In this document: piece by piece, positions 48,777 through 63,156 of the stretch | Layout of the letters: every line of letters starts with the position of its first letter | Position numbering within the stretch: position 1 is the first letter of the stretch | Assembly (NCBI GenBank): GCA_963848825.1 | Contig: CAWKFA010000016.1 | Span: forward strand, 248,001 to 312,000 | DNA: 64,000 bases | Reading direction: 5' to 3' | From: CAVVSQ01 sp963848825 | GTDB lineage: Bacteria > Planctomycetota > Planctomycetia > Gemmatales > Gemmataceae | Translations under genes and position numbers: made by a program | The notes under the pieces: model-generated | What the model saw: the letters and a program-made list of their open reading frames with translations, nothing else | Told to the model about the DNA's origin: nothing | Database searches by the model: none

Positions 48777-48900
48777 GCCACACAAGGTGGCAGGGGTGGG
48801 GCCAGCTTATTTTTTAGCTTTGGACCTTTCGTTCCTGCCACGCAAGGTGGCAGGGGACGGGAAGTGGCCGCCTTATAATAATGCCTGGCGTGCTGACAAA
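48777..48900. repeat. Hairpin repeat array, island 2, right part
   Basis: Reverse units at 48775-48794 (restored half after the IS) and 48834-48854, then the common tail GGAAGTGGCCGCCTTATAAT, extended by CTGACAAAGCGAATAACGCG. The remaining sequence up to 49071 holds no gene I can support. Confidence 0.8.
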
Positions 48901-49071
48901 GCGAATAACGCGTGCCTTGCCAGCTGAAAATTTCAAAGGAGACGCAGCTCGAATTCGAGGCAAATATAGACAAGGCTTTTGCAGATCTGGCGAACAACAG
49001 GGGACGACTTTGGTGATTTGAGTGATGATTAAGGAAAGGCAAATCCTCTGTTGGGCCATTTCATTCCCGGT

Positions 49072-50560
<1,489 letters not shown>

Positions 50561-50572
50561 GGGGTTGCCGGC

Positions 50573-53500
50573 TTAACGAGTCATGAGGGATGCATCCAGG
50601 TTCAAAATCGCATTGGCCGTCACCGCCGCCGCCGCCAGTTCACCGGGTCGAGGTCCTGCGCCACCGGACGCTCGCCGACCCGCAAGTATTTTTGGGCGGC
50701 CGCGGGTTCGTTGCGGAACAGCTCGAGTTGGCGCTGGTAAAGCTCCTTCAGAAGCTGCAACTCGGCCTCGGTCGGCTGTCGCGTCGCGGCCAGGCGGAAG
50801 GCGAAAGTAAGGCGGTCGTCCAGCGTGGCGCCGCCTTCGCGTGCCATGCGTTCGCCCAGGCCGCGGGCCGCCTCGACGAACTGCGGATCGTTGAGCAGCA
50901 CCAGGGGCTGCAAGGGCGTGCTGGTCGTTTGGCGGCGAACCACGCACACCTCGCGGCCGGGCACGTCGAAGGCCAGCATGTTCGGCGGCGGCGAGGTGCG
51001 GCGCCAGAAGGTGTACAGGCTGCGGCGGTGCAGTCCTTCGCCCTTGTCCGGCACGTACTCCGGCAGAAAGGCGTTCTGTCCTTTCCACAGACCGGGCGGC
51101 TGATAGGGCTTGACCGGCGGGCCGCCGAGCTTGCGCCACGAGCAAGCCGCCCGTCGCCAGGGCCGCGTCGCGCAGCATCTCCGCGGACAGCCGTCGGCTG
51201 GGACCGCTGGCCAGCAGCAGGTTGTCCGGGTCCCGTTCGCGCAGCTTCGGTGTCGCGGCGGAGCGCTGCCGGTAGGTGGCGGAGAGCACGATTTTCTTGC
51301 ACAACGCCTTGACGTCCCAGCCGGAGGCGATAAAGTCGCGCGCCAGCCAGTCGAGCAATTCCGGGTGGGTGGGGACGGCGCCCTGCGGGCCGAAGTTCTC
51401 CGTGCGTGGCGACGATGCCCCGGCCGAAGAACATCTGCCAGTAGCGGTTGACCGCCACCCGCGCCGTCAGCGGATGGCCCGGGTCGGTGAGCCAACGCGC
51501 CAGACCCAGCCGATTGCGCGGCGCGTCCTTGGGGAAAGGCGGCAAGGCGGCGGGCGTCTGGCGCCCCACGGGTTTGTCCTTGGGCGCGTCATAGCTGCCG
51601 CGCGCCAACTCGTACGCCTGCCGTGGCTGCGGTTGCTCTTCCATCGTCATGATCTCGAAGACCCCGGTCTGGGCCGCGAATAGCTGCTGCCGGGACTTTT
51701 GCAACTCCACGCGGGCTTTGCCAACCTCCGCGTCCACCGCGCCGAGATAATACGGCCAAAGGGCCGCTGGTTCCTTGCGCTGCAGCGCATCCGCCAGCGC
51801 TGGCCGTCATGCAAGTGGGCGATCTCAAGATCCGTAAGGGCGCGGTCGAAGATGCGCACCTCGTCGAGAAGGCCGCCTTTGAGACCGATCGAACGAAAGC
51901 GTTCGCCGAAGATCAATCCCTTGGCGCCGGCCTCCAGGTTCTTGTTGAGGTCGTCGCGCAACGTTTCCGTTTCCGCCGGCTTCCCGTTCAGATGCAAATG
52001 AAGCCCGGCCGCCTGGCCCGAGCCATCGTAGCTTGCCGCCACGTGAACCCACTGTTTCGCCGGCAATGGCCGACAGGTGCGCACGGCGATGGCGTTGCCG
52101 GGCCAGAAGCGGATCAGGCCCAAAAAAAGCCGGCCCTCATCGAAAGAACACTCCAGGCCATGAAAACCGGTATCGGTGCCGGCGCTGCTGTGGAAGACGA
52201 TCCCCTGTTTCATCACCTCCGGCACCTGCAGCCAGAAAGCCACCGTAAACGGTTGCCCACGATCGAGCACGTTCAAGTCGCCGGGGAAGGTGGCGGCATC
52301 ATCGCCGGTAAAGCGCAGCGCCTGGCCGACTTGCCGGGCACCAGCATGTTGCCGCTCGCTGTCGATCCCGGGTTCTTGGGAGACGCCAGGTTCTCCAGGC
52401 GGTTGCCCGCATCCAGCCGGTCGAGCGGGTAATGGCCGATCAGGCCGGGAAGGTCTGGTTGATGGTCAGGTTGGGCAAGCCAGTCCTGGAAGGCATCTTG
52501 TCGCGATTGTTTGAGCTCGGCCAGGCGAGCTTCCAGGGCTGCCGTCTTTTCCATGAGATCGGCCAGAGTTTTCTCCTGTTCGGCGGTGGGCAGCAGTAAC
52601 GTGGGGGTGGGCCGAAAACGCGAATTGTCGTAAGTGCCCCATTCATCGATGCTGTTGAAGAACGCTCCCAGCCCGTAATAATCCTTGATCGTGATGGGAT
52701 CGTACTTGTGGTCGTGGCAGCGCGGTGCATTCGAGGGTGAGGCCCATGAATGCCGTGCCGAAGGTGTGGACGCGATCCGAGACATATTCGTTGCGGTATT
52801 CCTCGGCAATGCTACCCCCCTCGTTGGTCATGCGGTGCAAGCGGTTGAAGGCGGTAGCGAGCCGTTGTGGCCGCGTTGGCCTGTCGAGCAAATCGCCGGC
52901 GACTTGCCAGGTAATGAACTGGTCGTAGGGCAGGTTTTGGTTAAAGGCATCGATGACCCAATCGCGCCAGGGCCAAAGATGGCTATCGCCGTCCGCCTGG
53001 TAACCGAAGGAATCCGCGTAGCGGGCGACGTCGAGCCACTCCAGGGCCAGCCGTTCCCCAAATGCCGGCGAGGCCAGCAAGCGGTCCACGACTTTTTCAA
53101 ATGCCAGCGGCGAAGAGTCGGCCCGAAAAGCATCCACCTCCGCCGGCGTCGGCGGCAGCCCGGTCAAATCAAAGCTGACTCGGCGAATCCAATCCTCCTT
53201 CGGAGCGGGCGCCGACGGCTTGAGTCCTTCCCGATCGAGACGGGCCATGATGAAATGATCCAGCGGACTTTTCGGCCAGGATGGATCGGTAACAGCCGGC
53301 ACCGGTACGTCGGTGGGTAGGGCAAGGTAGGCCCAGTGTTTCTTGTACTCGGCCCCCTCCGCAATCCAGCGACGCAGAAGTTCGATCTCTTCCTTGGTCA
53401 CGGCCAGGTTCGATTTCTTTGGAGGCATACGCGTATGATCGCTTGCCGTGATTCGCCGCATCAGTTCGCTTTCCGCGGGCTTGCCGGGAACAACGGCCAC

Positions 53501-53740
53501 CTTATAAGCGCTCTCCGGCATGTCCAGGCGCAGATCGGCCTTGCGCTTGCCGGCATCCGGGCCATGACACAAGAAGCATCGATCCGCCAGGATGGGCCGG
53601 ATGGCGAAGTTGTAATCCACCTTTGCCGAAGCCGGCGAACCGCCAAGACCCAATGGCAACGTGGCAAAGCCACAAACAACGGTCGCGAAAATGAAAACCG
53701 CCAACCAGCGTACCAGGCGAGGAGAGAATCCGGAGAGGAT
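50573..53740 (-). CDS. Planctomycete cytochrome DUF1549/LamG/DUF1553 protein 2, frameshifted
   Basis: About 1055 residues. Signal region (VRWLAVFIFATVVCGFA), the PSCyt1 haem site (DRCFLCHGPDAGKRKADLRL), DUF1549 (SFDLTGLPPTPAEVDAF; ERLALEWLDVARYADSFGY), a coiled segment, then a LamG/concanavalin domain (GLIGHYPLDRLDAGNRLEN; QPFTVAFWLQVPEV; VHVAASYDGSG; GGLLDEVRIFDRALTDLEIA) and DUF1553. Many frame changes (about 52800, 52275, 51760, 51420 and others to 51100). The extra LamG domain is what distinguishes it from protein 1 and suggests glycan or ligand recognition. It lies between IS copies B and C. Confidence 0.82.
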
Positions 53741-53883
53741 CATGGCAGGGCTCTTAATCATGAAGGCAAACTTATGCGGCAGTGCCTTTTGCGCGGCGGA
53801 CAAAACCATGTTAGCCCGATTGGAGCTATTGTCCAATCTTGAGTATGCCACGACGGGCCCGTGCAGGTTGAATTTTCCCGTCC

Positions 53884-54056
53884 CCTGCCGCCTTGTGCGG
53901 CAGGAACGAAAGGTCTGTAGCTAATGTGGAAGAGTGGCGGTTCTCGTCCCCTGCCGCCTTGTGCGGCAGGAACGAAAGGTCTGTGGCTAATGTGGAAGCG
54001 TGGCGGTGCTAGTAAATGAAGAATTGTAAGGTTAGTACACTGCCGCCTTGTGAGGC
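53884..54056. repeat. Hairpin repeat array, island 3, left part
   Basis: Forward units at 53884 and 53950 (66-base period), then a degenerate half at 54040-54056 (CTGCCGCCTTGTGAGGC) cut by IS copy C. The 96-bp border repeat of the other islands is absent here; the first unit follows TTTTCCCGT, as in island 1. Confidence 0.8.
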
Positions 54057-55865
54057 GAGCTAGAAAAAAGTCAGCGCTAAGGCTTGTGTGAAAACCAGTT
54101 TTTGGTGGTTCATGAACGTTTGTTCCGGACGATCTCGATTCGTTTTCCAGCCATAAGCTGCGAAACACACCGTTAGCGGGGCATTTTCATTGTTTCCGCC
54201 TTTGCTAGCTTCCTGTCACCAACACGGCGCGCACCGTCCGCGCACTATCCTCATGCGGTGCGAACAGCAAGCCACGATCCGCTTGAGATTTACCACCAGA
54301 CTGGTCAACAAGCACTGATACAACACGCGCCGTTTACCTCGATAGCGGGCGTGCGCGCATCATGACGCCGAAACGACTTGACAACTACGTTCGATCGCTG
54401 GATGACTGCGACGGACCTCGGCGTACTCCGGCGTCTGCGCCTTTGCTTGAGCCGCCGCGTACTCCGCTTGGTAGTCGTTCTTGACGACCACTCTGGCGCT
54501 GGGCATTCGGCTTCGCAGGCATTCGTCCCGCAGCGAGCAGCACGAACACAGTGCCTTGTCAAAGCGATAACGGTAAGTGGTGTCATCCTCATTGCGATCC
54601 CGCGATTGGGTCGTCTGGCCCGTAGGACAGGTTAGCGTTGCCCGCCCGTCGACCAGCGTCAAGGTGAACCGCTCCGCCGGAAATCCCTTGGCCGGCTGCG
54701 GTTCGCTGGGCGGCGTGAACACCTCTAGATTCAGACCATCAGGATCGGTCAATGCCCGCAAGACTTTGCCGCGATAACCGGCCCCGTCTAGCGACACGGC
54801 CGCCACGTCGTTACCATGCGCCTGTTCCTCCTGCTTGATCAGATGGGCGGCGTCCATGCCTTCATCGCCGTTGGCGGGCAGTACGTTGGTTGCCGTGATG
54901 ATCTCGCTGTCCGCGTCCATGGCGATGTCCAGCAGGTAGCCCTCGTAGTAGCCGCCGTGCATGCCACGACGGGCGTCCGGGTCGTGAATGCTAAGCACCT
55001 TGTCCTTAGCCTTAGGCTCGCGATCTGCCAGGATCTTGTGAGCCAACATCAATGCCGACTGCAGTCGTTGCTGGGTTTGGTCAGGCTGTTGCCGGAAAAT
55101 GTCTTGCCGGGGCACCTCGTCGGCCCAGGCCAGCACGGGCGCGCAAATGGGTGACACGCTGGAGCAAACGCTCTTCGTCCTTGGCGTCCTCGCTGCCCAA
55201 ATGAATGGCCTCGGCACGCTGCTCCTCCTCCGTCGTTTGCTTGGCACGAACGGCCGCACCGCCTCAAGCAACTGATCGCGTGCTTGGGCGACAAGGCGGA
55301 TAGTCGAAGGCACGGCGATATTGGCGATGATGTGGGTAGCATCCTTCAGTCGCAAGCGGTCCTTGACCAAGCCCAGTCGCCGCGCGTGGGCGACGAGTGT
55401 GTCGAAAACCTCCTGTAGCCGTTCCTCGCCCAGACGCTGGCGAAAATAAGTCATGGTGGTGTGGTGCGGCAAAGGACTTTTCAGGCTCAGGCCAAGAAAC
55501 AAGCGGTAGGCAATGTTGAAGCGAGTGGCCATCATGACTTCGCGGTCGGAGAATTTGTACTGGCGGGCGAGAACCTCCAGCTTGAACACCACGAGCGGAT
55601 CCAACGGCGGGCGTCCTTGCTTCAGGCTGTAGCCGCACGACAGAGATGGTCGGAAACTTTCGAAGTCCACGACCTGCAGCAACCGACGCAAGAAGTGCTC
55701 TGGCGGCACAAGTTCCTCGAAATATGCCCGCTCGACATTGCTGAGCGGTATCAAGGCGTCCGACGAAAAGGGTTCAGGATGTAGCATGGCTAGCAATCTC
55801 CAAGGTGAGCATTTATGGTACACGCTCTCCTTTGGCTCGAGCTGCGCCAGCTTTTTCAGCAGTCT
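54057..55865 (-). mobile_element. IS1182-like element copy C
   Basis: About 1809 bp, transposase on the minus strand. The flanks are CCTTGTGAGGC (54046-54056) and CCTTGTGCGGC (55866-55876), the same hairpin loop target as in copies A and B with one mismatch. This copy has the longest uninterrupted transposase reading (54360-55823). Confidence 0.85.
54251..55787 (-). pseudogene. IS1182-family transposase, copy C, mostly intact
   Basis: ATG 55787. The DUF772 domain and the first acidic motif (KDATHIIANIAVPSTIRL) are intact. A compensating pair of shifts at about 55140-55250 garbles some 40 residues, and another pair at about 54490-54520 disturbs the region after CSCCSLRDECL. A late shift at about 54385 removes the C-terminus (VNLKRIVRLLFA in copy B). 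It is the best template for the functional sequence. Confidence 0.8.
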
Positions 55866-56390
55866 CCTTGTGCGGCAGGAACGGAAGGTCTGTAGCTAAT
55901 GTGGAAGCGTGGCGGTGCTCGTCCCCTGCCGTCTTGTGCGGCAGGAACGGAAGGTCTGTAGCTAATGTGGAAGCGTGGCGGTGCTCGTCCCCTGCCGCCT
56001 TGTGCGGCAGGAACGGAAGGTCTGTAGCTAACGTGGAAGCGTGGCGGTTCTCGTCCCCTGCCGCCTTGTGCGGCAGGAACGGAAGGTCTGTAGCTAAGAA
56101 CACGGGGGCGACAAAGAAGGATGCGCGAGATGGTAGTTTTTACGTGCGGACCTTTCGTTCCTGCCACACAAGGTGGCAGGGGACGGGGCGGGTGAGCTTG
56201 ATTTTTCTAGCTATGGATCTTTCGTTAAATCTTGCCAGCAAGGTGGCAGGGGACGGGGGGCGGGTGAGCTTAATTTTTCTAGCTAACGACCTTTCGTTCC
56301 TGCCACGCAAGGTGGCAGGGGACGGGAAGTGGCCGCTTAATGCCTGGCGTGCCGACAAAGCGAATACCGGGTATTTATCCCGCCAGGGCG
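55866..56390. repeat. Hairpin repeat array, island 3, right part
   Basis: Forward units at 55866 (half), 55925, 55991 and 56057 with an exact 66-base period. The 55925 unit has GCCGT/GCGGC, a G-T wobble where the others have a G-C pair. After a spacer with GGTAGTTTTTACGTGCGGAC come reverse units at 56160-56180, 56231-56250 (degenerate) and 56299-56319, then the common tail GGAAGTGGCCGCTTAATGCC. It abuts the stop of the DUF4175-like gene. Confidence 0.87.
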
Positions 56391-56396
56391 GTCCCG

Positions 56397-59300
56397 CTAT
56401 TTCGTCAGCCCTTCGAGTAGGTCTTCCACCTTGCGATTGTGGAGGCGGCGGGTTATTTCGGCGTCTTGGCGGACGCCGCGTTCGATGTTGACGATGAGGT
56501 CCAAAAGTTTGCTTTCGACCACGCCGGCGTCCATGGCGATGAGGACTTCGTTTAGCCTTTGGAGGAGCCGGTCTACCTGTTGGGCGGCGCCCTTGGCGTT
56601 CTCGATGTGGGCGGGGCGGTTTTGCTCGCCGCGTTTGAGGGTGGCGTCCTCGTCGAGGCCGGTATAAAGTTTGTCCATGGCCGCTTCGGAGGTGGCGAAG
56701 TTGCCCAGGTTGGGGTCCACTATTTCGCCCAGGGGATAGACGATCTTTTCACGGACGTCGTCCGTCTTGGTACGCTTGACGCGGTTGACCTCGAGCTCGC
56801 GCAGGATGCGGCGGTAGTCGGCGTGGACCTCGCGGGCCGCCGTGCCGGTATCGAGCAGCGTTTTGCGGATATCGTCGACACGCAGGCTGACGAGCGTGTA
56901 ATCCGAGCCGGTCATGGTCAGCTTCACGACCTGTTCGTCGATGGTGGTCTTGGCATTGCGAAGCTTGAAGGCGGCCTTGTCGAGACGGTCGCGCAGGACT
57001 TCCTCCTCGAGGGCGATCTGGCCCAAGAGCTCGTTTTCCGAGACGACGAGAAAAGTGAACGGCGACTTGTTGCGGCCGGCGCCTGGCCCGGTTTCGACGT
57101 TGTTGTCGATGGCCTCGAGCGAAATCTTGACGAGATAGTGGAACTGGGCCTCCTTGCGCGGATCAAGTGCCTTGAGGCGGGGCAGATCGCGCTTCATGTC
57201 GAAGCCTTCCTCATCCTTGAGGGAATGCTCTTTTAGCAGCGGCCTGGTTTCGACGCGTTTTTCGGCGACATAGTTCTTTTTCTCCAGGAGCGCGGCCTGG
57301 CGGCGTTTTTGCTCCTGGGCATGGTCCCTGATCTTTTCGTCGAGGGCGTTGAGCGAGAGCTCGTCGATCGATTTCCCTTCGAGCGCACGCTGAAAACCAT
57401 CCAGCGGGGCCCGGACTTCCCCCTCGGAGCGCTTCTGGGCGGCCTCGACGCTGAAAAGACGCGTGATAAAGGCCCAATAAGCGGGCGAAACCACCCCCAT
57501 GGAAGCTGTGCCCGGCAGCGCTTGAAAATAGCAGCCAAGCAGGGCCGCCCGCACAGTGTTGGCGTTGCCCAGCAGCACGAGGCTGGTCAGGTTTTCAGGA
57601 CCATCCCCCGCCCCCTGGCCGATCAACTCAAACTCGACCTGCTGCGTTTCGTGCGCCAAAAAGCCGCCGTCAGGCCATAGTCATCGCGCAGCGTCCCCTT
57701 GAACGGCAACAGCGCATCGGGCGTGATCAGGTAGCCGTCCATGCCGGAGCCGGCATGCGTCTTGCCTTGCTCGACCCGAAATCGGGGCTTGCGCAGGACA
57801 ACTTCCAGCTCCGTGTCGATCACCTCAGGCGGCCGGTCGTCGATGGATTGAATGCGCAGTCGGCGGCGGCCCTTGACGTTGTCCTGGTCGTTGAATTCGA
57901 GAACGAATTCGTAGGACTTGACCACGTTTTCAAAGGTCATGGAGAAACTTTTGCCGTCAGCGTCTTGCACAACGGGTACCTTCGGCACCGCGGCGCCACG
58001 ATCATCGGCCTGGGCGGGAGCACGCAGGCGCACGCCATCTTTGAGCGGGCGGTCGGCCCGGGCGTGCAGCACGAGGTTCGTGCCCAGCGGCACCGCGATG
58101 GTGCTGGCATCGCCCATCACCGATATCGGGAAGCCGTAGAAGAACTGCTTTTTGCCCTTGAGCGCTTTTTGATCGCCCTGAACGCGATAATAAATATACG
58201 CCGGCTCCTCTTTATCGACCGTCAACATCTCAATGCTCGGGGGCGGCACGAGGGTAATTTTTTTATAGGCGGTGTAATAATCCTCGCCGCGCGCCGTGAA
58301 GCGGCCCGATTCGGTCAGATCGTTGAGGCCGACGGAGTACTTGTTATCCGCCTGCACGTTATGGGTGCGGTCGCTTTTTTTGGTGTCGCTTCGATAATAG
58401 ACATGAATCATGTCGGGAATCACAAGCTGCCGCAACGTTCGGCTATAACGTGGGGTCTCGGCCAGCTCGGTGAGCCTGGCGAAGATTTCCTCGAGGGCCC
58501 GATAAGCCGCGGGGTAGCTCCTCGCGCAGGCCGCGGCGCACCTCGCCGCGCTTCTGCTGAAGCTGTATTTTGTCGACGGTCCATGAGCGCCAGTCGAGCA
58601 GTTGCTCGGCCGCCTTGAGGGCCCTGGCTTTTTCAAGGCTCTCCGTCACGGCCGTCTGCGCCAGTTCCTTGCGCACCTCACCAACGGTCTTGCCCTGCCA
58701 GCTTGTGGGCACAACGCCAGAGGGTATGGCCTGGTCGAGGTCGTCGAGGTCCACCAGCCAGTTGCCGAAAGTCTCAGGAATAGCGGCCTTGGCCATGAGC
58801 TCCTGGTCGATGAACTGCGGCAAGTCCCACCAGCGCAAGGCGCGCCAGCCATCCGGCGCATCCCGGTCGGCCACCACCCACTGAATGGCGCGGATCTGGA
58901 TGTCCGGCCGCTGCTCTTCGCGGCCAACGCGCATCTCGCCAGGGTGAGCGGCGGTATCCTGGAAGCGGATGACTTCAAGATAGGCGTGGCGCGGCCAATA
59001 GGTATTCATAAGGGCGACGTTGCGCTCGCCCCAGATGCCGGCCGTGTCGTTGAAACTCCAGAAATAATCTATTGGACTGGTTGAGCCCTGGAAGGCGGCG
59101 CCGTAGGCACAGGTGCCGATACCGACGGCAAGGTACATACCGAGGGTAAGCGCCCCGCACCACATGGCGAGGCGGCGCAGGCGGGCCCAGTCGAAGACCT
59201 CCCTGACGGGCAGCCTCTCGACCTGATCGGCGGCCTCCGTGATGGTGTGTTCCGTCATCGCCCGGGAGAAGCCGTATTTTTCCACAAGCGTGGCATCAGC

Positions 59301-59732
59301 CAATTCCACGGCGGTGATCAGGCGGTCGCCCAGCTCGCGTGGAAAGCGGCGCTCGAGCACCAGCGCCACGGCGGAATCGCTAAATTCATGCACGATGCGT
59401 GCGATGAGCTTCCAGGCAACGAGGGCCATGAGACCGCCGAGAAACAAGACCAGCAGAATGCCGCGCGTGATGGCGTCGATATTGCCCTGGGCGCCGGTGG
59501 CCGAGTCGGCGGCAAGCTGGTGAAACTCCTGCACCCAATCAAACGCGAAGAGCCGGAACAAACCATAGTCGAGCACCAGGCCGACCCAAAAACCAACAGC
59601 CAGATAAAGGACGGCGACGGCCAACCCTTCCAACAAAATATAGAGGCGGATTTGCCCGCGGACGGCGTCGAGCGGGTGCCGTACGCGCCGGCCCGTATCG
59701 GCGGCATTGAAGGGTTCGCGTACCGTGGACAT
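56397..59732 (-). CDS. DUF4175-like large membrane protein, frameshifted
   Basis: About 1110 residues. The start ATG 59732 follows GAGAGG. An N-terminal TM hairpin (LYILLEGLAVAVLYLAVGFW; GILLVLFLGGLMALVAWKLI), a segment DSAVALVLERRFPRELGDRL, a third TM at about 59100-59160 (WCGALTLGMYLAVGIGTCAY), then a long extracytoplasmic beta-rich part (HVYYRSDTKKSDRTHNV; EFVLEFNDQDNVKGRRRLRI; KGTLRDDYGLT) and a coiled C-terminus (VKLTMTGSDYTLVSLRVDDI; RRILRELEVNRVK). Two frame changes, at about 58510 and 57650. It is encoded in frame with the upstream VWA gene, without an intervening stop. Confidence 0.65.
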
Positions 59733-62700
59733 AGCGGCCTCTCGATTCGATCGTTTCACGCGAGCCTGAGCAGCTTCCTGGTCAACCATTCGACGCGATA
59801 GCAAGCTCACCACCGCGACAAGCACATACGAAATATCAATTGGCAAGTCGACCCAGTCCGGGTCGCCGAGGAACCAAACACAACCGACGATAAGGAGCGC
59901 CATTCCCAAAAACGCCGCCGCACCCCGGTATTGTCCCAAAAAGGCCAGGACAACCGCGCCCAGGAGGCCGACGGCCAGGGGTAAAAGCATCGCCAGCTCA
60001 TAGGCGCTGACGGGGGCCATCCCCGTGCTGAAACCCTGGTCCCACAGATCGATCAACGCCCCCTTGGTGCTTTCCTTGTGAGGCGGCACATTCAGCAAAC
60101 ATTTCGCAATCTCCTCGGCGCCGGTCAGGAGGAAGAACAAGCGGCCGCTGTCCCGACCGGGGGAGTCCTTGATGTCCTCGCCTTCGGGCCTGCCCAGAGC
60201 TTTCTGCACGGCCGCGCGGTTGGGGCCGTTGAGCCGATTGAGCACGTTGGTCGCTTCCGTGGAAAGCTGGTAGAGGGCGCCATGATTGTGACGCAAGTTA
60301 TCCATTTCAAGGTTTGGCTTGCGGACCGTCAAACGATGGGTGAGCGCTTCATTGGTGCCGCTGATCGGTATCTTGAACTCGTATTCGCCCGGCTCCTTGA
60401 TCGTGTGCTTGCCCATGAACCAGCCCTGCCAGTCATCCTGGCCGGGTTTGGCCTTGAGGTCGAAGGATACCGGTTTATCGTCGGAGTCGCCCATCTTTTT
60501 GACATAGACAGTGGGCCGGTTATCCTGGGCCAGGGGTTGCAGATCATCACCCTTGATTTGCGCTTCGATGGCGATGACACCTGTCGGCACCGTGCGTCCG
60601 AGCAGGATGCGCCGATATTTTTTTTGCGCGGTTGTGCCGGCGGAGGCGAACCGGCACATCTTGATCCAAAAGCGTTCGTGATAGGACTCCCCCTTGGCCA
60701 TGCCGCGCAGCCGATAGGTTTCGGCGGAGCTGATGAAGATTGTCTTGCCACTCCCGTAAGGCATCGTGACGATGAAGGGCTGGGGATCTTTGCCGTCGTT
60801 GATGCGCGAGGCTTCCGGTCCGTCGAAAGTGGCGAGAACAACGGAGGCGGGTTTGATTCTGTCGATGGGATAATAGTTAAAAAACCCGCGCAAGGGCACA
60901 GCGTCTTTATTGGTCGGCGGCGCGGTCTTGCCCTTGCCCCAGAAGAAGTCATCCCAGCCAGCCGTCGGGCTGTCGCCGGCTTCATCCAGCTTTAAAAAGT
61001 CGTAAAGCTTGGCGGCGGCCCCGAAACGGAGCGCATAGGGCCGCTTCGTCGAATCGTGCCCGATGCCGACATTATGCAGCCGGCTATCGGTGGGCACCAC
61101 CGGGAAAATGGTCAAGAGTGAGGAGAGATCGAGGCCGCCCGGGCGCGCCAGGTGAAAGGTATAAACCGGCCCCGCCACGAAAATAATGCCTCCCGCGTGC
61201 GTGCCCACCCAGTCCTTCACCATCTTGAGCTGGTTGACATCCAGGGCCGTCCAGTCGGGATCGAACGCCACGATGATGTCGTAGTCATTCAGGCTCATGT
61301 ACTTTTCTTTGCCGGGACCGAGCGTATCGGGAAAGCGGCTGAGCAGGCGTTCCGCTTCAACGTCCTGATCGACGTGATCCTCATGGCCGGTTTGCAGCAA
61401 GACCGACATCTCCATGCGCTTTTCGTTGACTTCGCGATAAAGCAACGTGCGCACGAACTGATAATCTCGGCCCGGACCGCCGGCAAAGAGCAGCACGCGG
61501 AGTTTTTTCTTTTGCACCAGGATGCGCGTGGGCGGATCGCTGACATGTTCGGCCTTGGCAAACGGTTCGCGCGGGTTGCGGGGCACGCGGGCCACGACTT
61601 GCCAGGTCCCTTCCAGGTCGCCATTTTTGTCGGCGAGCGACTTGATGCCCTTGAGCTCCTGGAGATCGATTTCGAACTCCACCGTATCGTTGGGGTGATC
61701 GCCGCCCCCTTTGAATTTGCCTTTTTTGGTGTCGAGCGTGTAGCGCCGGTCGGCAGTCACCGGTCGTCCAAGACCATCTTCAACGCGCGTCAGCTCGACG
61801 GACACCTCAAAGTCCTCGTCCTCCAGGCCCGAGCCGACCACGGGAACGCGAACCGGGAATTTGTCGTCGGGGCGAACGACTTCGGGAGCCTGCAAATCAT
61901 CAATGCGTATGCTGGCCGGCTGACGGTATTCACCCACACCGACGGTAAAGACGTTGATGGGTCGGCGCTGATTGTTCACCCGGGCCAAAAACTCCTTGGT
62001 CGCTTCGTCGCCGCCGACATTGGATTGTCCGTCGGAAAAGATCACGATGGCCTGAACAAAGCTGGCACTTTCGGCCTTGGCGATCTGCAAGGCCGAGCCG
62101 CCGACGTTGGTACCTTCGGTCAAGCTATCAATGAGATCACTGAGCCGGCCGCGCTCCTTGAGTTGCTCCTCTTCCGGCCTCTTGGGGTCGATGGGTAAGC
62201 GTTTCTTGTCCGGCTTGAGCCAGGCGGCCCACTGTGCCGCTGTCCAGACTTGCCCCTTATCCAGATCGATCTTGTCCACCTCGTCGGCCACGGTCCCAAA
62301 GCGGTAGGCGGTGATCGGCGATTTTTCCAGCACCTTTTGCACCAGGGCAGCGCGGCCGGTGAGCAAGTCAATGACCTTGTCCTGCCGCGCTGGCAGCGTG
62401 GCGGGGTCCTGGCCAACCTCAGGCAGATCGTCGATTTGGCGCATGCTGCCCGAGACGTCAAAAAGGAAAATGACCTTGGAAGGAAATTCGTCGTTCTTAT
62501 AGGTCTGGCAGCCGGGCAACAGGAACACGAAGGCCAAAATCGCGTACACCGTGGACCGCAGTAAACCTAAAAAGGCGGCCCAGCCCGGCGCGACCGTTTG
62601 AGCGTCCTTCAAATACATGAGAACGACGTAGATGATGGCAACCAGAAAGAGCGGTACCAGGATTACCCACCAGGAGAAATAGGGTTTGAACAACAGCGCC

Positions 62701-63083
62701 AGGGGAACATATACCACCGACAGGACGGTAACGATCAGGAACGGCAAGAGCATGCCCGCGAAGCGGTGTTCGCGTCGCAAAAGCACCACCAGGCCCAAAA
62801 CGCCGAAGGCGAACAATACCGGCACGCCAATGACCAAATCCGAGAATGATTCGGCCGTGCGGCGAAGCAGGAAATCCACATCGGGGTCAGGCGTGAAGGC
62901 GTTTACCAGGTAGAGCGCCACGGGGACGTAGAGTACTGAAGCGAGCGTCAGCACCGCGAAGGGGATTAACATGCCCGTGAAGCGCGGGCGCTCCCGCAGC
63001 AATACCATCAGCCCCAGGACCAAAAAAGCGAAGGGAATCGGCAGCCAGATCGCGACATTGAATAGGGTCTGCACATCGTTCAT
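59733..63083 (-). CDS. VWA-domain membrane protein with class I amidotransferase-like domain
   Basis: About 1117 residues before the next start. Several N-terminal TM helices (IPFAFLVLGLMVLL; LLPFLIVTVLSVVYVPLALL; FFSWWVILVPLFLVAIIYVV-like), a VWA domain with a complete MIDAS (FLFDVSGSM, SDGQSNVGG), a GATase1-like domain (VLLFAGGPGRDYQFVRTLL; GGIIFVAGPVYTF), and C-terminal TM helices (AMLLPLAVGLLGAVVLAFL; GMALLIVGCVWFL). It resembles BatA/aerotolerance-type and 'glutamine amidotransferase' VWA proteins of planctomycetes. The frame is intact for over 3.3 kb. It runs into the DUF4175-like gene; a natural fusion or an indel that removed a stop are both possible. Confidence 0.78.
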
Positions 63084-63156
63084 GAATCAATCACCTGGCG
63101 GCCGAGAGCCGGATTGGTGCCTTTTATTCCGCAAAAGTTGGGCGTCGGGATCGCGA

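Noticed and set aside
61152..62198. Long plus-strand open frame inside the VWA gene
   Set aside because: Antisense shadow; the minus strand carries the MIDAS motif and amidotransferase-like domain.
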